Assembly (NCBI GenBank): GCA_963835135.1
Contig: CAWIEF010000005.1
Coordinates: 248,001 to 312,000, forward strand
Source: JAVVHH01 sp963835135
GTDB taxonomy: Bacteria > Pseudomonadota > Alphaproteobacteria > Acetobacterales > Acetobacteraceae
DNA: 64,000 bases
Reading direction: 5' to 3'
The position numbers and the translations under genes are program-made. Positions 44,431 to 52,953 of the stretch are shown here, piece by piece. Under the pieces are notes generated by a model. The model had not been told where the DNA came from and did no database searches. It worked only from the letters and a program-made list of their open reading frames with translations. Every line of letters starts with the position of its first letter. Position 1 is the first letter of the stretch.

Positions 44431-45009
44431 TTGACGATCCATTTGGTCCGGCATCCCGCACCCGACATCGAGGCCGGACGCTGCTACGGCCGCCTCGACG
44501 TCGGCCTCAGTGCTGACGGCGAGGCCGACCTCGCTCGCCTGACGGCATTGCTCCCACGCGGCACGGTGTGGACCAGCCCGGCCTTGCGCTGTCGCCGGCT
44601 CGCCACGCTGCTGTCCCCCGCGCCCCGGATCGACGACCGGTTGCAAGAACTCGATTTCGGCGATTGGGAGGGAATGCGGTGGGACGACGTGCCCCGCGCT
44701 GCGCTTGATGCCTGGGCCGCTGACCCGGCACAGGTCGCGCCGCCCGGCGGCGAGACCGGCGCCATGCTGCTGCGTCGCGTCGAAGCGATCTGCCGCGATC
44801 TCCCCGCGCGCTGCGTCGTGGTGTCCCATGGCGGCCCGATCAAGTTGATGGCGGCGATCCTGCGGGGCGGGACGCCTGACCTCCTCGCCCCCGCGCCGCC
44901 GCTCGGCTCAATTACCGAGATCAATCCTCAGGCGAGACACGACAACACGGCACATTCGGTGACCACGGCGCAGCCGCCCAGCACGTCGCCCGTCACGCCT
45001 CCGATCTGA
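44431..45009 (+). CDS. cobC: Alpha-ribazole phosphatase-like histidine phosphatase
   Basis: A 192-residue histidine phosphatase starting at TTG 44431: TIHLVRHPAPDIEAGRCYGR carries the RH motif, with LQELDFGDWEGMRWDD in the middle and VVVSHGGPIKLM with the second His. Its place beside cobS and cobT suggests dephosphorylation of alpha-ribazole phosphate or adenosylcobalamin phosphate in the last steps. The last 82 nt overlap the end of cobS on the other strand, giving a low-complexity Thr/Pro-rich tail. Confidence 0.85.
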   Translation: MTIHLVRHPAPDIEAGRCYGRLDVGLSADGEADLARLTALLPRGTVWTSPALRCRRLATLLSPAPRIDDRLQELDFGDWEGMRWDDVPRAALDAWAADPAQVAPPGGETGAMLLRRVEAICRDLPARCVVVSHGGPIKLMAAILRGGTPDLLAPAPPLGSITEINPQARHDNTAHSVTTAQPPSTSPVTPPI

Positions 45010-45656
45010 GCCCGGGCGAGCAAGCTGACGCACAGCGCCGCCGCTGCAGCCACTCCGGCCGCGACGATCGCCCGACCCGGCGGCAGCACCACGGCCACGA
45101 TCCCCAGCGCCAGCAGCAGGCACATCCAACGCCGCCCGCCGGCCCCCGCCACCGAGGCCCCCAATCCGCCGGCCCGCGCCGGCCCGAGCAGCAGCAGCGG
45201 CACCGCGATGCCACCCCGCGACAGCGCCCCGGCCACGATCAGCGCCGGCAACGCGCGGTCCCCGAGCCCCGCCATCGCGAACACCCGGACCATGACCGCC
45301 AGCGTGAGCGCCAGCGCGCCATAACTGCCGATGCGGCTATCGCGCATGATCTCGAGCTTGCGATCCCGCGTCCTGCCGCCGCCGAACCCGTCCGCGACAT
45401 CGGCCAGCCCATCCTCGTGCAACGCCCCACTGAGCGACACCATGGCCGCCAGCGCCCATACGGCCGCGAGCGGGGCCGCCAGCCCCAGCCCCGAGCCCGC
45501 GGCGATGACGAGGCCACCCGCCGCCCCGATGGCGGCGCCGATCAGCGGGAACGCCCACACCGCACGCGCCGGGTCGATCGGATCCGGCCCCGCCAGCCAC
45601 CCCGCCGGCACCCGCGTGAGCAACATCAGCGCCGCCCCGAGTTCCGCCTTTAACAC
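44928..45656 (-). CDS. cobS: Adenosylcobinamide-GDP ribazoletransferase (cobalamin synthase)
   Basis: Integral membrane enzyme joining adenosylcobinamide-GDP to alpha-ribazole. The 242-residue protein has about six helices and motifs LLTRVPAGWL, GALHEDGLADVADGFGGG (80-97) and MRDSRIGSYGALAL (about 104-117), the Asp-rich signature of CobS. It overlaps cobT by 7 nt at its start and cobC by 82 nt at its end. This CobS is the synthase, not the chelatase subunit of the same name. Confidence 0.93.
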   Translation of the reverse strand: MLKAELGAALMLLTRVPAGWLAGPDPIDPARAVWAFPLIGAAIGAAGGLVIAAGSGLGLAAPLAAVWALAAMVSLSGALHEDGLADVADGFGGGRTRDRKLEIMRDSRIGSYGALALTLAVMVRVFAMAGLGDRALPALIVAGALSRGGIAVPLLLLGPARAGGLGASVAGAGGRRWMCLLLALGIVAVVLPPGRAIVAAGVAAAAALCVSLLARAQIGGVTGDVLGGCAVVTECAVLSCLA

Positions 45657-46654
45657 CGGTCGCTGACGCCCGCCTGCGCGAACGTCGCCATCCCCGCGTG
45701 GCAGGCCAACGCCGCCCGCAGGATCGGGATCGCCAGCGCCGCCCCGGACGCCTCTCCCAGCCGCAGCCCCAGCGAGAGCACCGGGCGCTGCCCGAGCGCG
45801 TCCGTCAGCGCCCGGTGCCCAGCCTCGGCCGAGAGATGCGACACCAGCGCATGGTCGAGTCCGCCCTCCGCCAGCATCGCCAGCGGCGCCGCCGCCGCGG
45901 TCGAGACGAACCCGTCGAGCAACACCGGCACCCCGCCCAACCGCGCCGCCAGCGCCGCCCCCAGGATCGCCGCCAACTCCCGCCCGCCCAGCGCCGCCGC
46001 CAAGCCGAGCGGATCACCCTTCAGTCCTGCGTGCCGTGCCAGCGCGGCGTCGATCGCGTCCTGCTTGCGCCTAAGCCCCTCGTCATCGACCCCGGTACCG
46101 CGCCCCGCCCAGTCCGCCCCCGCGCCCCCGAACAGCCCGGCCGCCAGCGCCGCGGCCGCCGTCGTATTGCCGATCCCCATCTCGCCCAGCGCCAGCAGGT
46201 CGGTGCCCGGCGTGACCGTCTCGAAGCCAGCCGCGACCGCCTCGAGAAACCCGGCCTCGTCCAACGCCGGTCCCTCGGTCATGTCCGCCGTCGGCTCGTC
46301 CAAGCGCAGCGGGACCACCCGGAGCGTCGCACCCGCCTGCCGCGCCAGCTGGTTGATCGCCGCCCCTCCCTGCTCGAAATTGGCGATCATCTGCGCCGTC
46401 ACCGCACTCGGGTACGGCGACACCCCGCGCCCGGTCACCCCATGGTTGCCGGCGAACACCACGACCTCGACCCGGTCCAACCGCGGCAACTCGCGCCGCT
46501 GCCACGTCGCCAGCCACGCCACCAGGTCTTCGAGCCGCCCCAGGCTACCCGGCGGCTTGGTCAGGCGCCCCTGGCGCTCCCGCACCGCCGCGCCCGCCGC
46601 CGCGTCGCCGGCGGGCAGCGCCAGACACTGCGCGCGCAATCCATCGAGAGTCAT
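45650..46654 (-). CDS. cobT: Nicotinate-nucleotide--dimethylbenzimidazole phosphoribosyltransferase
   Basis: Makes alpha-ribazole phosphate from dimethylbenzimidazole supplied by BluB. The 334-residue product begins MTLDGLRAQCLALPAGD and has TKPPGSLGRLEDLVAW (about 32-47), VVFAGNHGVTGRGVSPYP (about 63-80), LALGEMGIGNTTAAAAL and a C-terminal GEASGAALAIPILRAA with the catalytic Glu. The ATG overlaps the cobB stop (ATGA). The same frame runs far upstream through cobB and is not coding there. Confidence 0.94.
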   Translation of the reverse strand: MTLDGLRAQCLALPAGDAAAGAAVRERQGRLTKPPGSLGRLEDLVAWLATWQRRELPRLDRVEVVVFAGNHGVTGRGVSPYPSAVTAQMIANFEQGGAAINQLARQAGATLRVVPLRLDEPTADMTEGPALDEAGFLEAVAAGFETVTPGTDLLALGEMGIGNTTAAAALAAGLFGGAGADWAGRGTGVDDEGLRRKQDAIDAALARHAGLKGDPLGLAAALGGRELAAILGAALAARLGGVPVLLDGFVSTAAAAPLAMLAEGGLDHALVSHLSAEAGHRALTDALGQRPVLSLGLRLGEASGAALAIPILRAALACHAGMATFAQAGVSDRC

Positions 46655-47961
46655 GCCGCCGCGATCGCATGGAAGAACGAGCCTGACACGTGCCCGCGCA
46701 CGCCCCCCGCCGGACCGAGGCTGCGCCCAGCCGCGTCGGCCAGCATCGCGAGTGGCGCGTCGCCGCCCGGATCGGTCGTGACCGCATAATGAAACTCGTG
46801 CCCGCGGATCGCCGCCCCCGCCCGCCCGATCGCCGCATCCCGCAGCAACCGTGCTTGGCGATAGCCGAGATGCAGCGTGCGCCGAGCGAAGCTCGTCCCA
46901 TGCCCCAGCAACCCCAGCATGGGATGCACGCTGCCCGACGCGTCCTCGAGCCCGGCGCCGAGCACCATGAACCCGCCGCACTCCCCGTGGACTGGCCGTG
47001 TGGCCGCGAACCGGGTCATGCCCGCGCGGAACCGACCCGCCCCACTCAATGCCGCCGCGTGCAGCTCCGGATACCCTCCGGGCAGCCAGCAGCAATCGCA
47101 GTCCGCCGGCGGCGCTTCGTCGGCCAGCGGCGAGAACGCCACCATCTCCGCCCCCTGGCGCCGCCACGCCTCGGCCAGGTGCGCATAGAAGAAGCTGAAC
47201 GCCGCATCCTGCGCCAGGGCCACGCGCTGCCCGGGCGGGCGAAATCCCGCCGCCGCGCCCCCACCGCTCTCGATCGGCGCAGCCATTGCCACGATCGCGT
47301 CCAGATCGAGGTTCCGCTCCGCCATGTCGGCCAACGCCTCGAACAAGACCGGCAGCCCGCCATGCTCGGCCGCCTGCACCAGTCCCAGATGCCGCTCCGG
47401 CAACGCGATCGCCGCCTCCCGCCCGACACTCCCCATGACCGGCAGCGGCAACGCCGCCATCGCCCGCGCCGCCTGCTCCCGATGCCGCTCGCTGCCGACC
47501 CGGTTCAGCACCACCCCGCCAACCCGCACCCCGTCCCGGTGCCCGGCAAACCCCCGCGCCACCGCCGCCGCGCTCTGCGACTGCCCCGACACATCCAGCA
47601 CCAGCAGCACCGGCAGCCCATACCGCGCCGCCAGCTCCGCGCCCGCCCCGCTCCGCCCCGGCGGCGCCTCGACGCCGTCGAACAGCCCCATCGCCGTCTC
47701 GATCAGCACGATGTCGGCCCCAGCCGCCGCCCCGGCGAGGACGGCGTCGAGTTGCTCCGGCGGCATCGCCCAGGCGTCGAGATTGGGGCATGGCGCGCCA
47801 GAGGCGGCCGAATGGAATGCCGGGTCGATGTAGTCCGGCCCCGACTTGGCGACCCGCACCCGCACCCCTCGCCGGCGCAGGGCCGCCGTCAGCGCCAGCG
47901 TCAGCGTCGTCTTGCCGGAGCCAGACCGCGGCGCTCCGATGATCAGCCCGCGCGTGCCCAC
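46651..47961 (-). CDS. cobB: Cobyrinic or hydrogenobyrinic acid a,c-diamide synthase
   Basis: Glutamine-dependent amidation of the a and c side chains. The GTG at 47961, eight bases after GGAGGAG, gives 436 residues. The N-terminal ATPase part has GAPRSGSGKTTLTLAL (about 8-23) and GLFDGVEAPPG, and the C-terminal glutaminase part has WLPGGYPELHA, the nucleophile motif GECGGFMVLG and HEFHYA near 400. The first 19 nt overlap the end of cobA. In the CobG route the substrate is hydrogenobyrinic acid. Confidence 0.92.
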   Translation of the reverse strand: MGTRGLIIGAPRSGSGKTTLTLALTAALRRRGVRVRVAKSGPDYIDPAFHSAASGAPCPNLDAWAMPPEQLDAVLAGAAAGADIVLIETAMGLFDGVEAPPGRSGAGAELAARYGLPVLLVLDVSGQSQSAAAVARGFAGHRDGVRVGGVVLNRVGSERHREQAARAMAALPLPVMGSVGREAAIALPERHLGLVQAAEHGGLPVLFEALADMAERNLDLDAIVAMAAPIESGGGAAAGFRPPGQRVALAQDAAFSFFYAHLAEAWRRQGAEMVAFSPLADEAPPADCDCCWLPGGYPELHAAALSGAGRFRAGMTRFAATRPVHGECGGFMVLGAGLEDASGSVHPMLGLLGHGTSFARRTLHLGYRQARLLRDAAIGRAGAAIRGHEFHYAVTTDPGGDAPLAMLADAAGRSLGPAGGVRGHVSGSFFHAIAAA

Positions 47962-48774
47962 CCGCAGCACTCCTCCAGTTGCGGCAGCAGCGCGAACAGC
48001 CGCGCCCGGGTCTGCACGATGCTGCCGATCACCACGATGGCCGGCGAACGCAGCCCTTCGCGCTCCACCAGCGCCGCCAATCCGCCCAGCGTCGTCACCA
48101 GCACCCGCTGCTTCGGCGTGGTCGCCCAAACGATCGCCGCCGCCGGCATGGCGGCCTGCATCCCGGCCGCCATCAGCGCGCTGCTGATCGCGGCCATGTG
48201 CGTGACTGCCATGTACAGCACCATGGGTTGTCCGAGCCGTGCCAGCGCCGCCCAGTCGACATCCCCCGGCAGCACCTCCGCCGCGTCCGCGCTGTGCCCG
48301 GTCGCCAGCACGATGGCCTGGTTTTCCCCCCGCAGCGTCGCCGGGATGAACGCCGCCGTCAGCGCCGCGAGCCCGGACGAGATGCCCGGGATGACGCGGA
48401 ACGGGATGCCGTGTTCGGCCAGCGCCAAGCACCTCCTCGCCGCCACGCCCGAACACGAACGGATCGCCCCCTTTCAGCCGGAGCACCCGCCTCCCCTCGC
48501 GCGCCAACTCGATCAGCTGCGCCGTGATGTCCTTCTGCACCGCCGACGGACGCCCCCCGCGCTTGCCCGCGAACAGCTTCTCCGCCTCCGGCTGCACGTA
48601 ATCGACGATCCGCGGATCGACCAGCGCGTCGAACACGACCGTATCCGCCTGACCGAGCGCGTGCAGCGCGTGCAGCGTCAGCAACCCCGGGTCACCAGGC
48701 CCGGCGCCGGCCAGCCAAACGTGACCCGGCAGCATCTCCGGCAGTCCGCGCATCGCCTTCTCGACCGGGCTCAT
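47943..48774 (-). pseudogene. cobA: Uroporphyrinogen-III C-methyltransferase, frameshifted
   Basis: Makes precorrin-2 from uroporphyrinogen III. The first frame runs from the ATG at 48774 with VWLAGAGPGDPGLLTLHAL and LKGGDPFVFGRGGEE, then loses sense. The second frame begins in the same place with LALAEHGIPFRVIPGISSG and continues through AIVLATGH, MVLYMAV and ATTPKQRVLVTTL to 47943. One extra T within CTTGG at about 48427-48428 separates the frames; corrected, the product is 276 residues, the normal length. ATGs at 48753 and 48735 are also possible starts. Loss of this gene would block the whole pathway unless another copy exists, so a sequencing error is likely. Confidence 0.88.
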
Positions 48775-48788
48775 CTAAAATCGCCCGG

Positions 48789-49859
48789 GTGCACGCCGAC
48801 CGCTCCACCCTCCGCCGCGGCTGGACCACCGGCGCCTGCGCGACGGCGGCCGCCAAGGCCGCCTACGCCGCCCTGCAAACGGGCAGCTTCCCCGACCCGG
48901 TGGAAATCACCCTGCCTGGCGGCGCGCGGGCCGCCTTCGCGCTTGCCGAGACCACGCTCGGCCCCGATCGCGCTAGCGCCGCCGTGGTCAAGGATGCCGG
49001 CGACGACCCCGACGTCACCCACGGCGCGCTCATCCGCGTCGCGGTCCGCCGGCTCCCGCCGGGCTCCGGCATCGTCTTCGTGGCCGGCCCCGGCGTCGGC
49101 ACCGTCACCCGCCCGGGCCTGCCGATCCCGCCCGGCGAACCCGCCATCAACCCGGTCCCCCGCCAGATGATCCGCGCCGCGCTCGCCGGGGCCGACGCCG
49201 AAGTGACGATCGGCGTCGACGACGGTGAACGCCTCGCCGAACGCACCCTGAACGGCCGCCTCGGCATCGTGGGCGGTCTGTCCATCCTTGGCACGACGGG
49301 GATCGTGGTCCCGTATTCCTGCGCCGCATGGATCGACACCATCCATCGCGGCATCGACGTCGCGGCGGCCATGGGCATCGGGCACGTCGCCGGCGCGACC
49401 GGCTCCACGTCCGAAGCCGCTGTCCAGAAGCTGCACGGCATGCCGGACGTAGCCCTGCTCGAGATGGGCGACTTTGCCGGCGGCATGCTGAAATATCTCC
49501 GCGCCCACCCCATCCCGCGCGTCACCATCGCGGGCGGCGTCGCCAAGATGACCAAGCTGGCCCAAGGCCGCCTCGACCTGCACTCCAAGCGCGGCGCCGC
49601 CGATCTCGCCGCGCTCGCCGCCTACGCGGCCGACCCGGCGACGCAGGCCAAGATCGCCGCCTCCAACACCGTGGCCGAAGCCTTCCAGCATGCGCCATCC
49701 CTCGGCGACGCGGTCGCCGCCGCAGCGTGGGACACCGCCGCCGCCGTACTGCGCCCCGCCGACATCGCGCTGGAAATCGTTCTGTTCGACCGCGCCGGTG
49801 CCCTCTCGGGGCGCCAGCCGTTCCGCTCCGTTCACGCGGCCCCCCTGAACCTGCGCTGA
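48789..49859 (+). CDS. cbiD: Cobalt-precorrin-5B C1-methyltransferase, CbiD
   Basis: Methylates C1 of the corrin ring. The 356-residue product starts at GTG 48789 with STLRRGWTTGACATAAAKAAY (in part, residues 6-26), and has INPVPRQMIRAAL, GIVGGLSILGTTGIVVPYS, and GHVAGATGSTSEAAVQKLHG, all CbiD signatures. It is the anaerobic-pathway type enzyme, present here with CobG; no cobF is seen. Only 14 nt lie between it and the divergent cobA start, and its last 28 nt overlap cobM on the other strand. Confidence 0.93.
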   Translation: MHADRSTLRRGWTTGACATAAAKAAYAALQTGSFPDPVEITLPGGARAAFALAETTLGPDRASAAVVKDAGDDPDVTHGALIRVAVRRLPPGSGIVFVAGPGVGTVTRPGLPIPPGEPAINPVPRQMIRAALAGADAEVTIGVDDGERLAERTLNGRLGIVGGLSILGTTGIVVPYSCAAWIDTIHRGIDVAAAMGIGHVAGATGSTSEAAVQKLHGMPDVALLEMGDFAGGMLKYLRAHPIPRVTIAGGVAKMTKLAQGRLDLHSKRGAADLAALAAYAADPATQAKIAASNTVAEAFQHAPSLGDAVAAAAWDTAAAVLRPADIALEIVLFDRAGALSGRQPFRSVHAAPLNLR

Positions 49860-50590
49860 TAGGCCGCTGCGTAGAGCGCGCTGTCGCGGAAGCCCTCGGC
49901 CGCCAGCGCCGGGCCAACCAGGATGAGCGCCGTCCGCTCGACCGGATCATCCCGCAACAGCGCCGGCAACGCCGACAGCGCGCCTTGCACGACCCGCTCG
50001 TCAGGCCAGCTGGCCCGCACCACGACCGCAGCCGGGCAGTCTTCGCCGTAGAACGGCGCCAACGCGGCGACCACCTCGTCGAGGGCATGGATCGCCAAAT
50101 GGATCGCCAACGTCGCCCCGGTCGCCCCGAATGCCGCCAGCGTCTCCCGGGCCGGCATCGCCGACGCCCGGCCCGGAATGCGCGTCAGGACCACGCTCTG
50201 CGCCACCTCCGGGACCGTCAGCTCCCGCCCGAGCGCCGCCGCGGCGGCGGCGAAGGCCGGCACGCCGGGCGTGAACGTATACGGGATACCGTGCCGCTCG
50301 AGCCGCCGCACCTGCTCCGCCACCGCGCTGTAGATCGACAGATCGCCCGAATGCAGCCGCGCCACGTCGTGCCCCTCCGCGTGAGCGCGGACATACTCTG
50401 CCTCGATCGCATCGAGCGCGAGCGGGGCCGTGTCGACCAGGCGAGCCTGCGGCGGGCAATGATCCAGCAGCGCGCGCGGCACGATCGACCCGGCGTACAG
50501 GCACACCGGACAGCGCGACAGCAAGTCGCGGCCACGCACCGTGATGAGGTCGGCCGCCCCCGGCCCGGCGCCGATGAAGTGGACCGTCAC
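49832..50590 (-). CDS. cobM: Precorrin-4 C11-methyltransferase
   Basis: S-adenosylmethionine-dependent methylation of C11. The GTG at 50590 overlaps the cobE stop (GTGA) and gives 252 residues beginning VTVHFIGAGPGAADLITVRG. Family motifs follow: CLYAGSIVPRALL, ARLHSGDLSIYSAVAEQ, TFTPGVPAFAAAAAALG and ATLAIHLAIHAL. The fold is that of the tetrapyrrole methylases, as in cobI, cobJ and cobL here. Confidence 0.94.
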   Translation of the reverse strand: MTVHFIGAGPGAADLITVRGRDLLSRCPVCLYAGSIVPRALLDHCPPQARLVDTAPLALDAIEAEYVRAHAEGHDVARLHSGDLSIYSAVAEQVRRLERHGIPYTFTPGVPAFAAAAAALGRELTVPEVAQSVVLTRIPGRASAMPARETLAAFGATGATLAIHLAIHALDEVVAALAPFYGEDCPAAVVVRASWPDERVVQGALSALPALLRDDPVERTALILVGPALAAEGFRDSALYAAAYQRRFRGAA

Positions 50591-50964
50591 GAGCCTTCCG
50601 CCAGCGCGCACGTGGCGTGCGTGCCACGGATGCGGGGCAGCAACAACCGCGCCCTCGGCTTGGCCGCCGCCAGCGCCGCCGCCTCGGCGATCGAGGCGTA
50701 GCCGACCGCCCGCTCGGCCGCGGCGGAGTGCGTCACGCAATGCGGCTGCTCGGCTTTCAGCGCCTGGTCGTCCACGAACAGCAGATCGACCCCGAGCGTC
50801 ACCGCCGCCTTGGCCAATCCCGGCTCGCCACGCTTGAACGACGGCGCGGCGAGACCCGTGACGGGCTTGCCGACCGCCGCGCTCGCCTGCCGAACCAGCG
50901 CCACGATCTCCGCCTCGTCACATCCGCGCCGAAAGCCCACCCCGGCGATCACCCGCTTAATCAA
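50587..50964 (-). CDS. cobE: CobE, CbiG C-terminal-like protein
   Basis: The 125-residue product matches the CobE/CbiG C-terminal domain: VIAGVGFRRGCDEAEIVAL, then VTGLAAPSFKRGEPGLAKAA and LLFVDDQAL near the middle. CobE's exact role in the aerobic pathway is not firmly settled; it is thought to handle the acetyl/acetaldehyde fragment step or to bind pathway intermediates. The start used is TTG 50964; GTG 50952 is an alternative and would put the conserved VIAGVGF at the front. It overlaps cobL by 8 nt and cobM by 4 nt. Confidence 0.85.
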   Translation of the reverse strand: MIKRVIAGVGFRRGCDEAEIVALVRQASAAVGKPVTGLAAPSFKRGEPGLAKAAVTLGVDLLFVDDQALKAEQPHCVTHSAAAERAVGYASIAEAAALAAAKPRARLLLPRIRGTHATCALAEGS

Positions 50965-52192
50965 CTTTGCTCACCGCCCATTGCACCACCGCCATCGCCG
51001 GACGGAAGGCACGCATCGTGCCGACCAGGTCAAGCCGCTCCACCGCGAGCCGGGTCAGCGTGCCGCCAAACCGGGCTTGGGCGGCAAACAACAAGCCTTG
51101 AGTGTCCAGCGCGACGGCATTGGCCACCAGGCGTCCGCCCGGACGCAGCGCCGCCCACGCCGCTTCGAGCACGCCCTTGCCCTGCAGCCCGCCGCCGACG
51201 AACACCGCGTCCGGCCGCGGCAGCCCAGCCAATATCGCTGGAGCCTCGCCCGTCACGACCTCGACGGCGACCGCGCCCAGCGACAGCGCATTTCGCGCCG
51301 CCCGCGCTGCGCGGTCCGGACGTGCCTCGATCGCCACCGCCCGCGTCCCCCGCCCCCGCAGGCACCACTCGATCGAGACCGCCCCCGACCCGGCGCCCAC
51401 ATCCCACAGCACCTGCCCGGGACACGGCGCCAGAGCGGCTAGCGTCATCGCCCGGACCTCCTGCTTCGTGAGCTGCCCATCGCTCTCGAACAACCCATCC
51501 GGCAACCCCGCCGTCATCGGCAACACGATCGCCTCCGGCCCAGTCACCACCTCGACCGCCATCATGTTCAGCGCCCCGACATCCGCGGGCACGCCCGAGG
51601 CCGCCACCACCGAGCGCACCCGCTCCCGCGCCCCGCCCAGCGCCTCCAGCACATGCACCACCGACCTCCCAAAGCCTCGCGCCACGAGCAGCCCGGCCAG
51701 CGCCGCCGGCGTGGACGCGTCCGCCGACAGCGCCAGCAATCGGGCGCCGTCGTGCAGCACCGGGAGCACCGCCTCCAGCTTCCGTCCGCAGAACGATATC
51801 GTCACGACGTCCTGCTGCGCCCAGCCAAGCCGCGCCGCCGCCAGCGCGAACGCCGACGGCGCGGGGATGCAGCTCATCTCCGCCGCCGGCACCAAGTCGG
51901 CGAGCACAGGACCGACCCCGAAACAAAAGGGGTCCCCCGACGCCAGCACCACGACCTCCGACCCCGCCCGCGCCAGGATCGCGTCATACCCGTCACGCAT
52001 CGGGCTCGGCCACGCCATCGTCTCGCCCCGGATCAGCGTCTCCGCCAGCCGGAGATGCCGCGCCCCGCCCACGACCAGCGACGCGCCGCCGATCACCGCC
52101 CGCGCCGCCGGCACGAGCCCCTCGACCCCATCCTCGCCGATCCCGATCAGTGTCAGCCACGGCCGCGCTTGGCTTTGCAGCACCGCGCTCAT
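50957..52192 (-). CDS. cobL: Precorrin-6Y C5,15-methyltransferase (decarboxylating)
   Basis: A two-domain enzyme: the N-terminal tetrapyrrole methylase (LTLIGIGEDGVEGLVPAAR at about 13-31, VVVLASGDPFCFGVGP near 84-99) for C5 and the C-terminal Rossmann methylase (VLWDVGAGSGAVSIEWCLRG, about 245-264) for C15 and C12 decarboxylation. At 411 residues it is the fused form, equal to CbiE plus CbiT. The ATG at 52192 lies 11 nt from the start of divergent cobK. Confidence 0.94.
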   Translation of the reverse strand: MSAVLQSQARPWLTLIGIGEDGVEGLVPAARAVIGGASLVVGGARHLRLAETLIRGETMAWPSPMRDGYDAILARAGSEVVVLASGDPFCFGVGPVLADLVPAAEMSCIPAPSAFALAAARLGWAQQDVVTISFCGRKLEAVLPVLHDGARLLALSADASTPAALAGLLVARGFGRSVVHVLEALGGARERVRSVVAASGVPADVGALNMMAVEVVTGPEAIVLPMTAGLPDGLFESDGQLTKQEVRAMTLAALAPCPGQVLWDVGAGSGAVSIEWCLRGRGTRAVAIEARPDRAARAARNALSLGAVAVEVVTGEAPAILAGLPRPDAVFVGGGLQGKGVLEAAWAALRPGGRLVANAVALDTQGLLFAAQARFGGTLTRLAVERLDLVGTMRAFRPAMAVVQWAVSKVD

Positions 52193-52203
52193 ACGACACT
52201 CCC

Positions 52204-52953
52204 ATGAACATCCTGATCCTCGGCGGAACCACCGAGGCGTCCGCCTTGGCGCGCATGCTCGCCGATCGCCCGTGGCGCTCGACCCTGTCGCTCGCCGGCC
52301 GCACCCGCGAGCCGATCCCGCAACCCATTCCCTTGCGCATCGGCGGCTTTGGCGGCGTATCCGGCCTGATGGCCCATCTGCGCGATCACCGCATCGACCT
52401 CCTGGTCGACGCCACCCACCCGTTTGCCGCCCAGATGACGCGCCATGCCGCCGAAGCTGCCGCGCTGACCGGCACGCCGCTGCTCGCAATCGACCGGCCA
52501 GCCTGGACTCCGCCTCCTGGCGCAGCATGGCTCGAGGTACCCACCATGCAGGCCGCCGCCGACGCGCTCGGCCCGGTGCCGCGCCGGGTTCTGCTGACGA
52601 TCGGCCAAAAGGACCTTGGCCCGTTCAGCGCCGCCGCCCACCATGCCTACGTCGTCCGCTCGATCGACCCGCCCGCAGCACCCCCGCCCGGCGCCCTGGT
52701 GCTCACCGCCCGCGGCCCCTATGCCGAGGCCGACGAGCGCGCGCTTCTGCAGCGCCACCGCATCGAGATCCTCGTGACCAAGAACGCCGGCGGCAACGCG
52801 ACCGTGGCCAAACTCGCCGGCGCCGCGGGTCTTGGGGTCACGATCGTCGTCATCGCCCGCCCAGCCCTGCCCGAAGGTCTCCCCACCGTCCCGAGCGCGG
52901 CCGACGCTTTGGCCTGGCTCGAGGCTCACGCCGGCACCCGCCGCAGCGAGTAG
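52204..52953 (+). CDS. cobK: Precorrin-6A reductase
   Basis: NADPH-dependent reduction of the corrin ring after C1 methylation and ring contraction. The 249-residue product begins MNILILGGTTEASALARML and has RIGGFGGVSGL, VDATHPFAAQMTRHAAEAA (about 62-80), TIGQKDLGPFS and LVTKNAGGNATVAKL near 197-211. The last 28 nt overlap the end of cobJ on the other strand. Confidence 0.94.
   Translation: MNILILGGTTEASALARMLADRPWRSTLSLAGRTREPIPQPIPLRIGGFGGVSGLMAHLRDHRIDLLVDATHPFAAQMTRHAAEAAALTGTPLLAIDRPAWTPPPGAAWLEVPTMQAAADALGPVPRRVLLTIGQKDLGPFSAAAHHAYVVRSIDPPAAPPPGALVLTARGPYAEADERALLQRHRIEILVTKNAGGNATVAKLAGAAGLGVTIVVIARPALPEGLPTVPSAADALAWLEAHAGTRRSE

Noticed and set aside
46651..48774. A single 707-residue fusion of CobA and CobB
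   Set aside because: The apparent fusion arises only because the frameshift in cobA opens the cobB frame; the sequence between the two real parts is nonsense and CobB has its own GTG and ribosome binding site.
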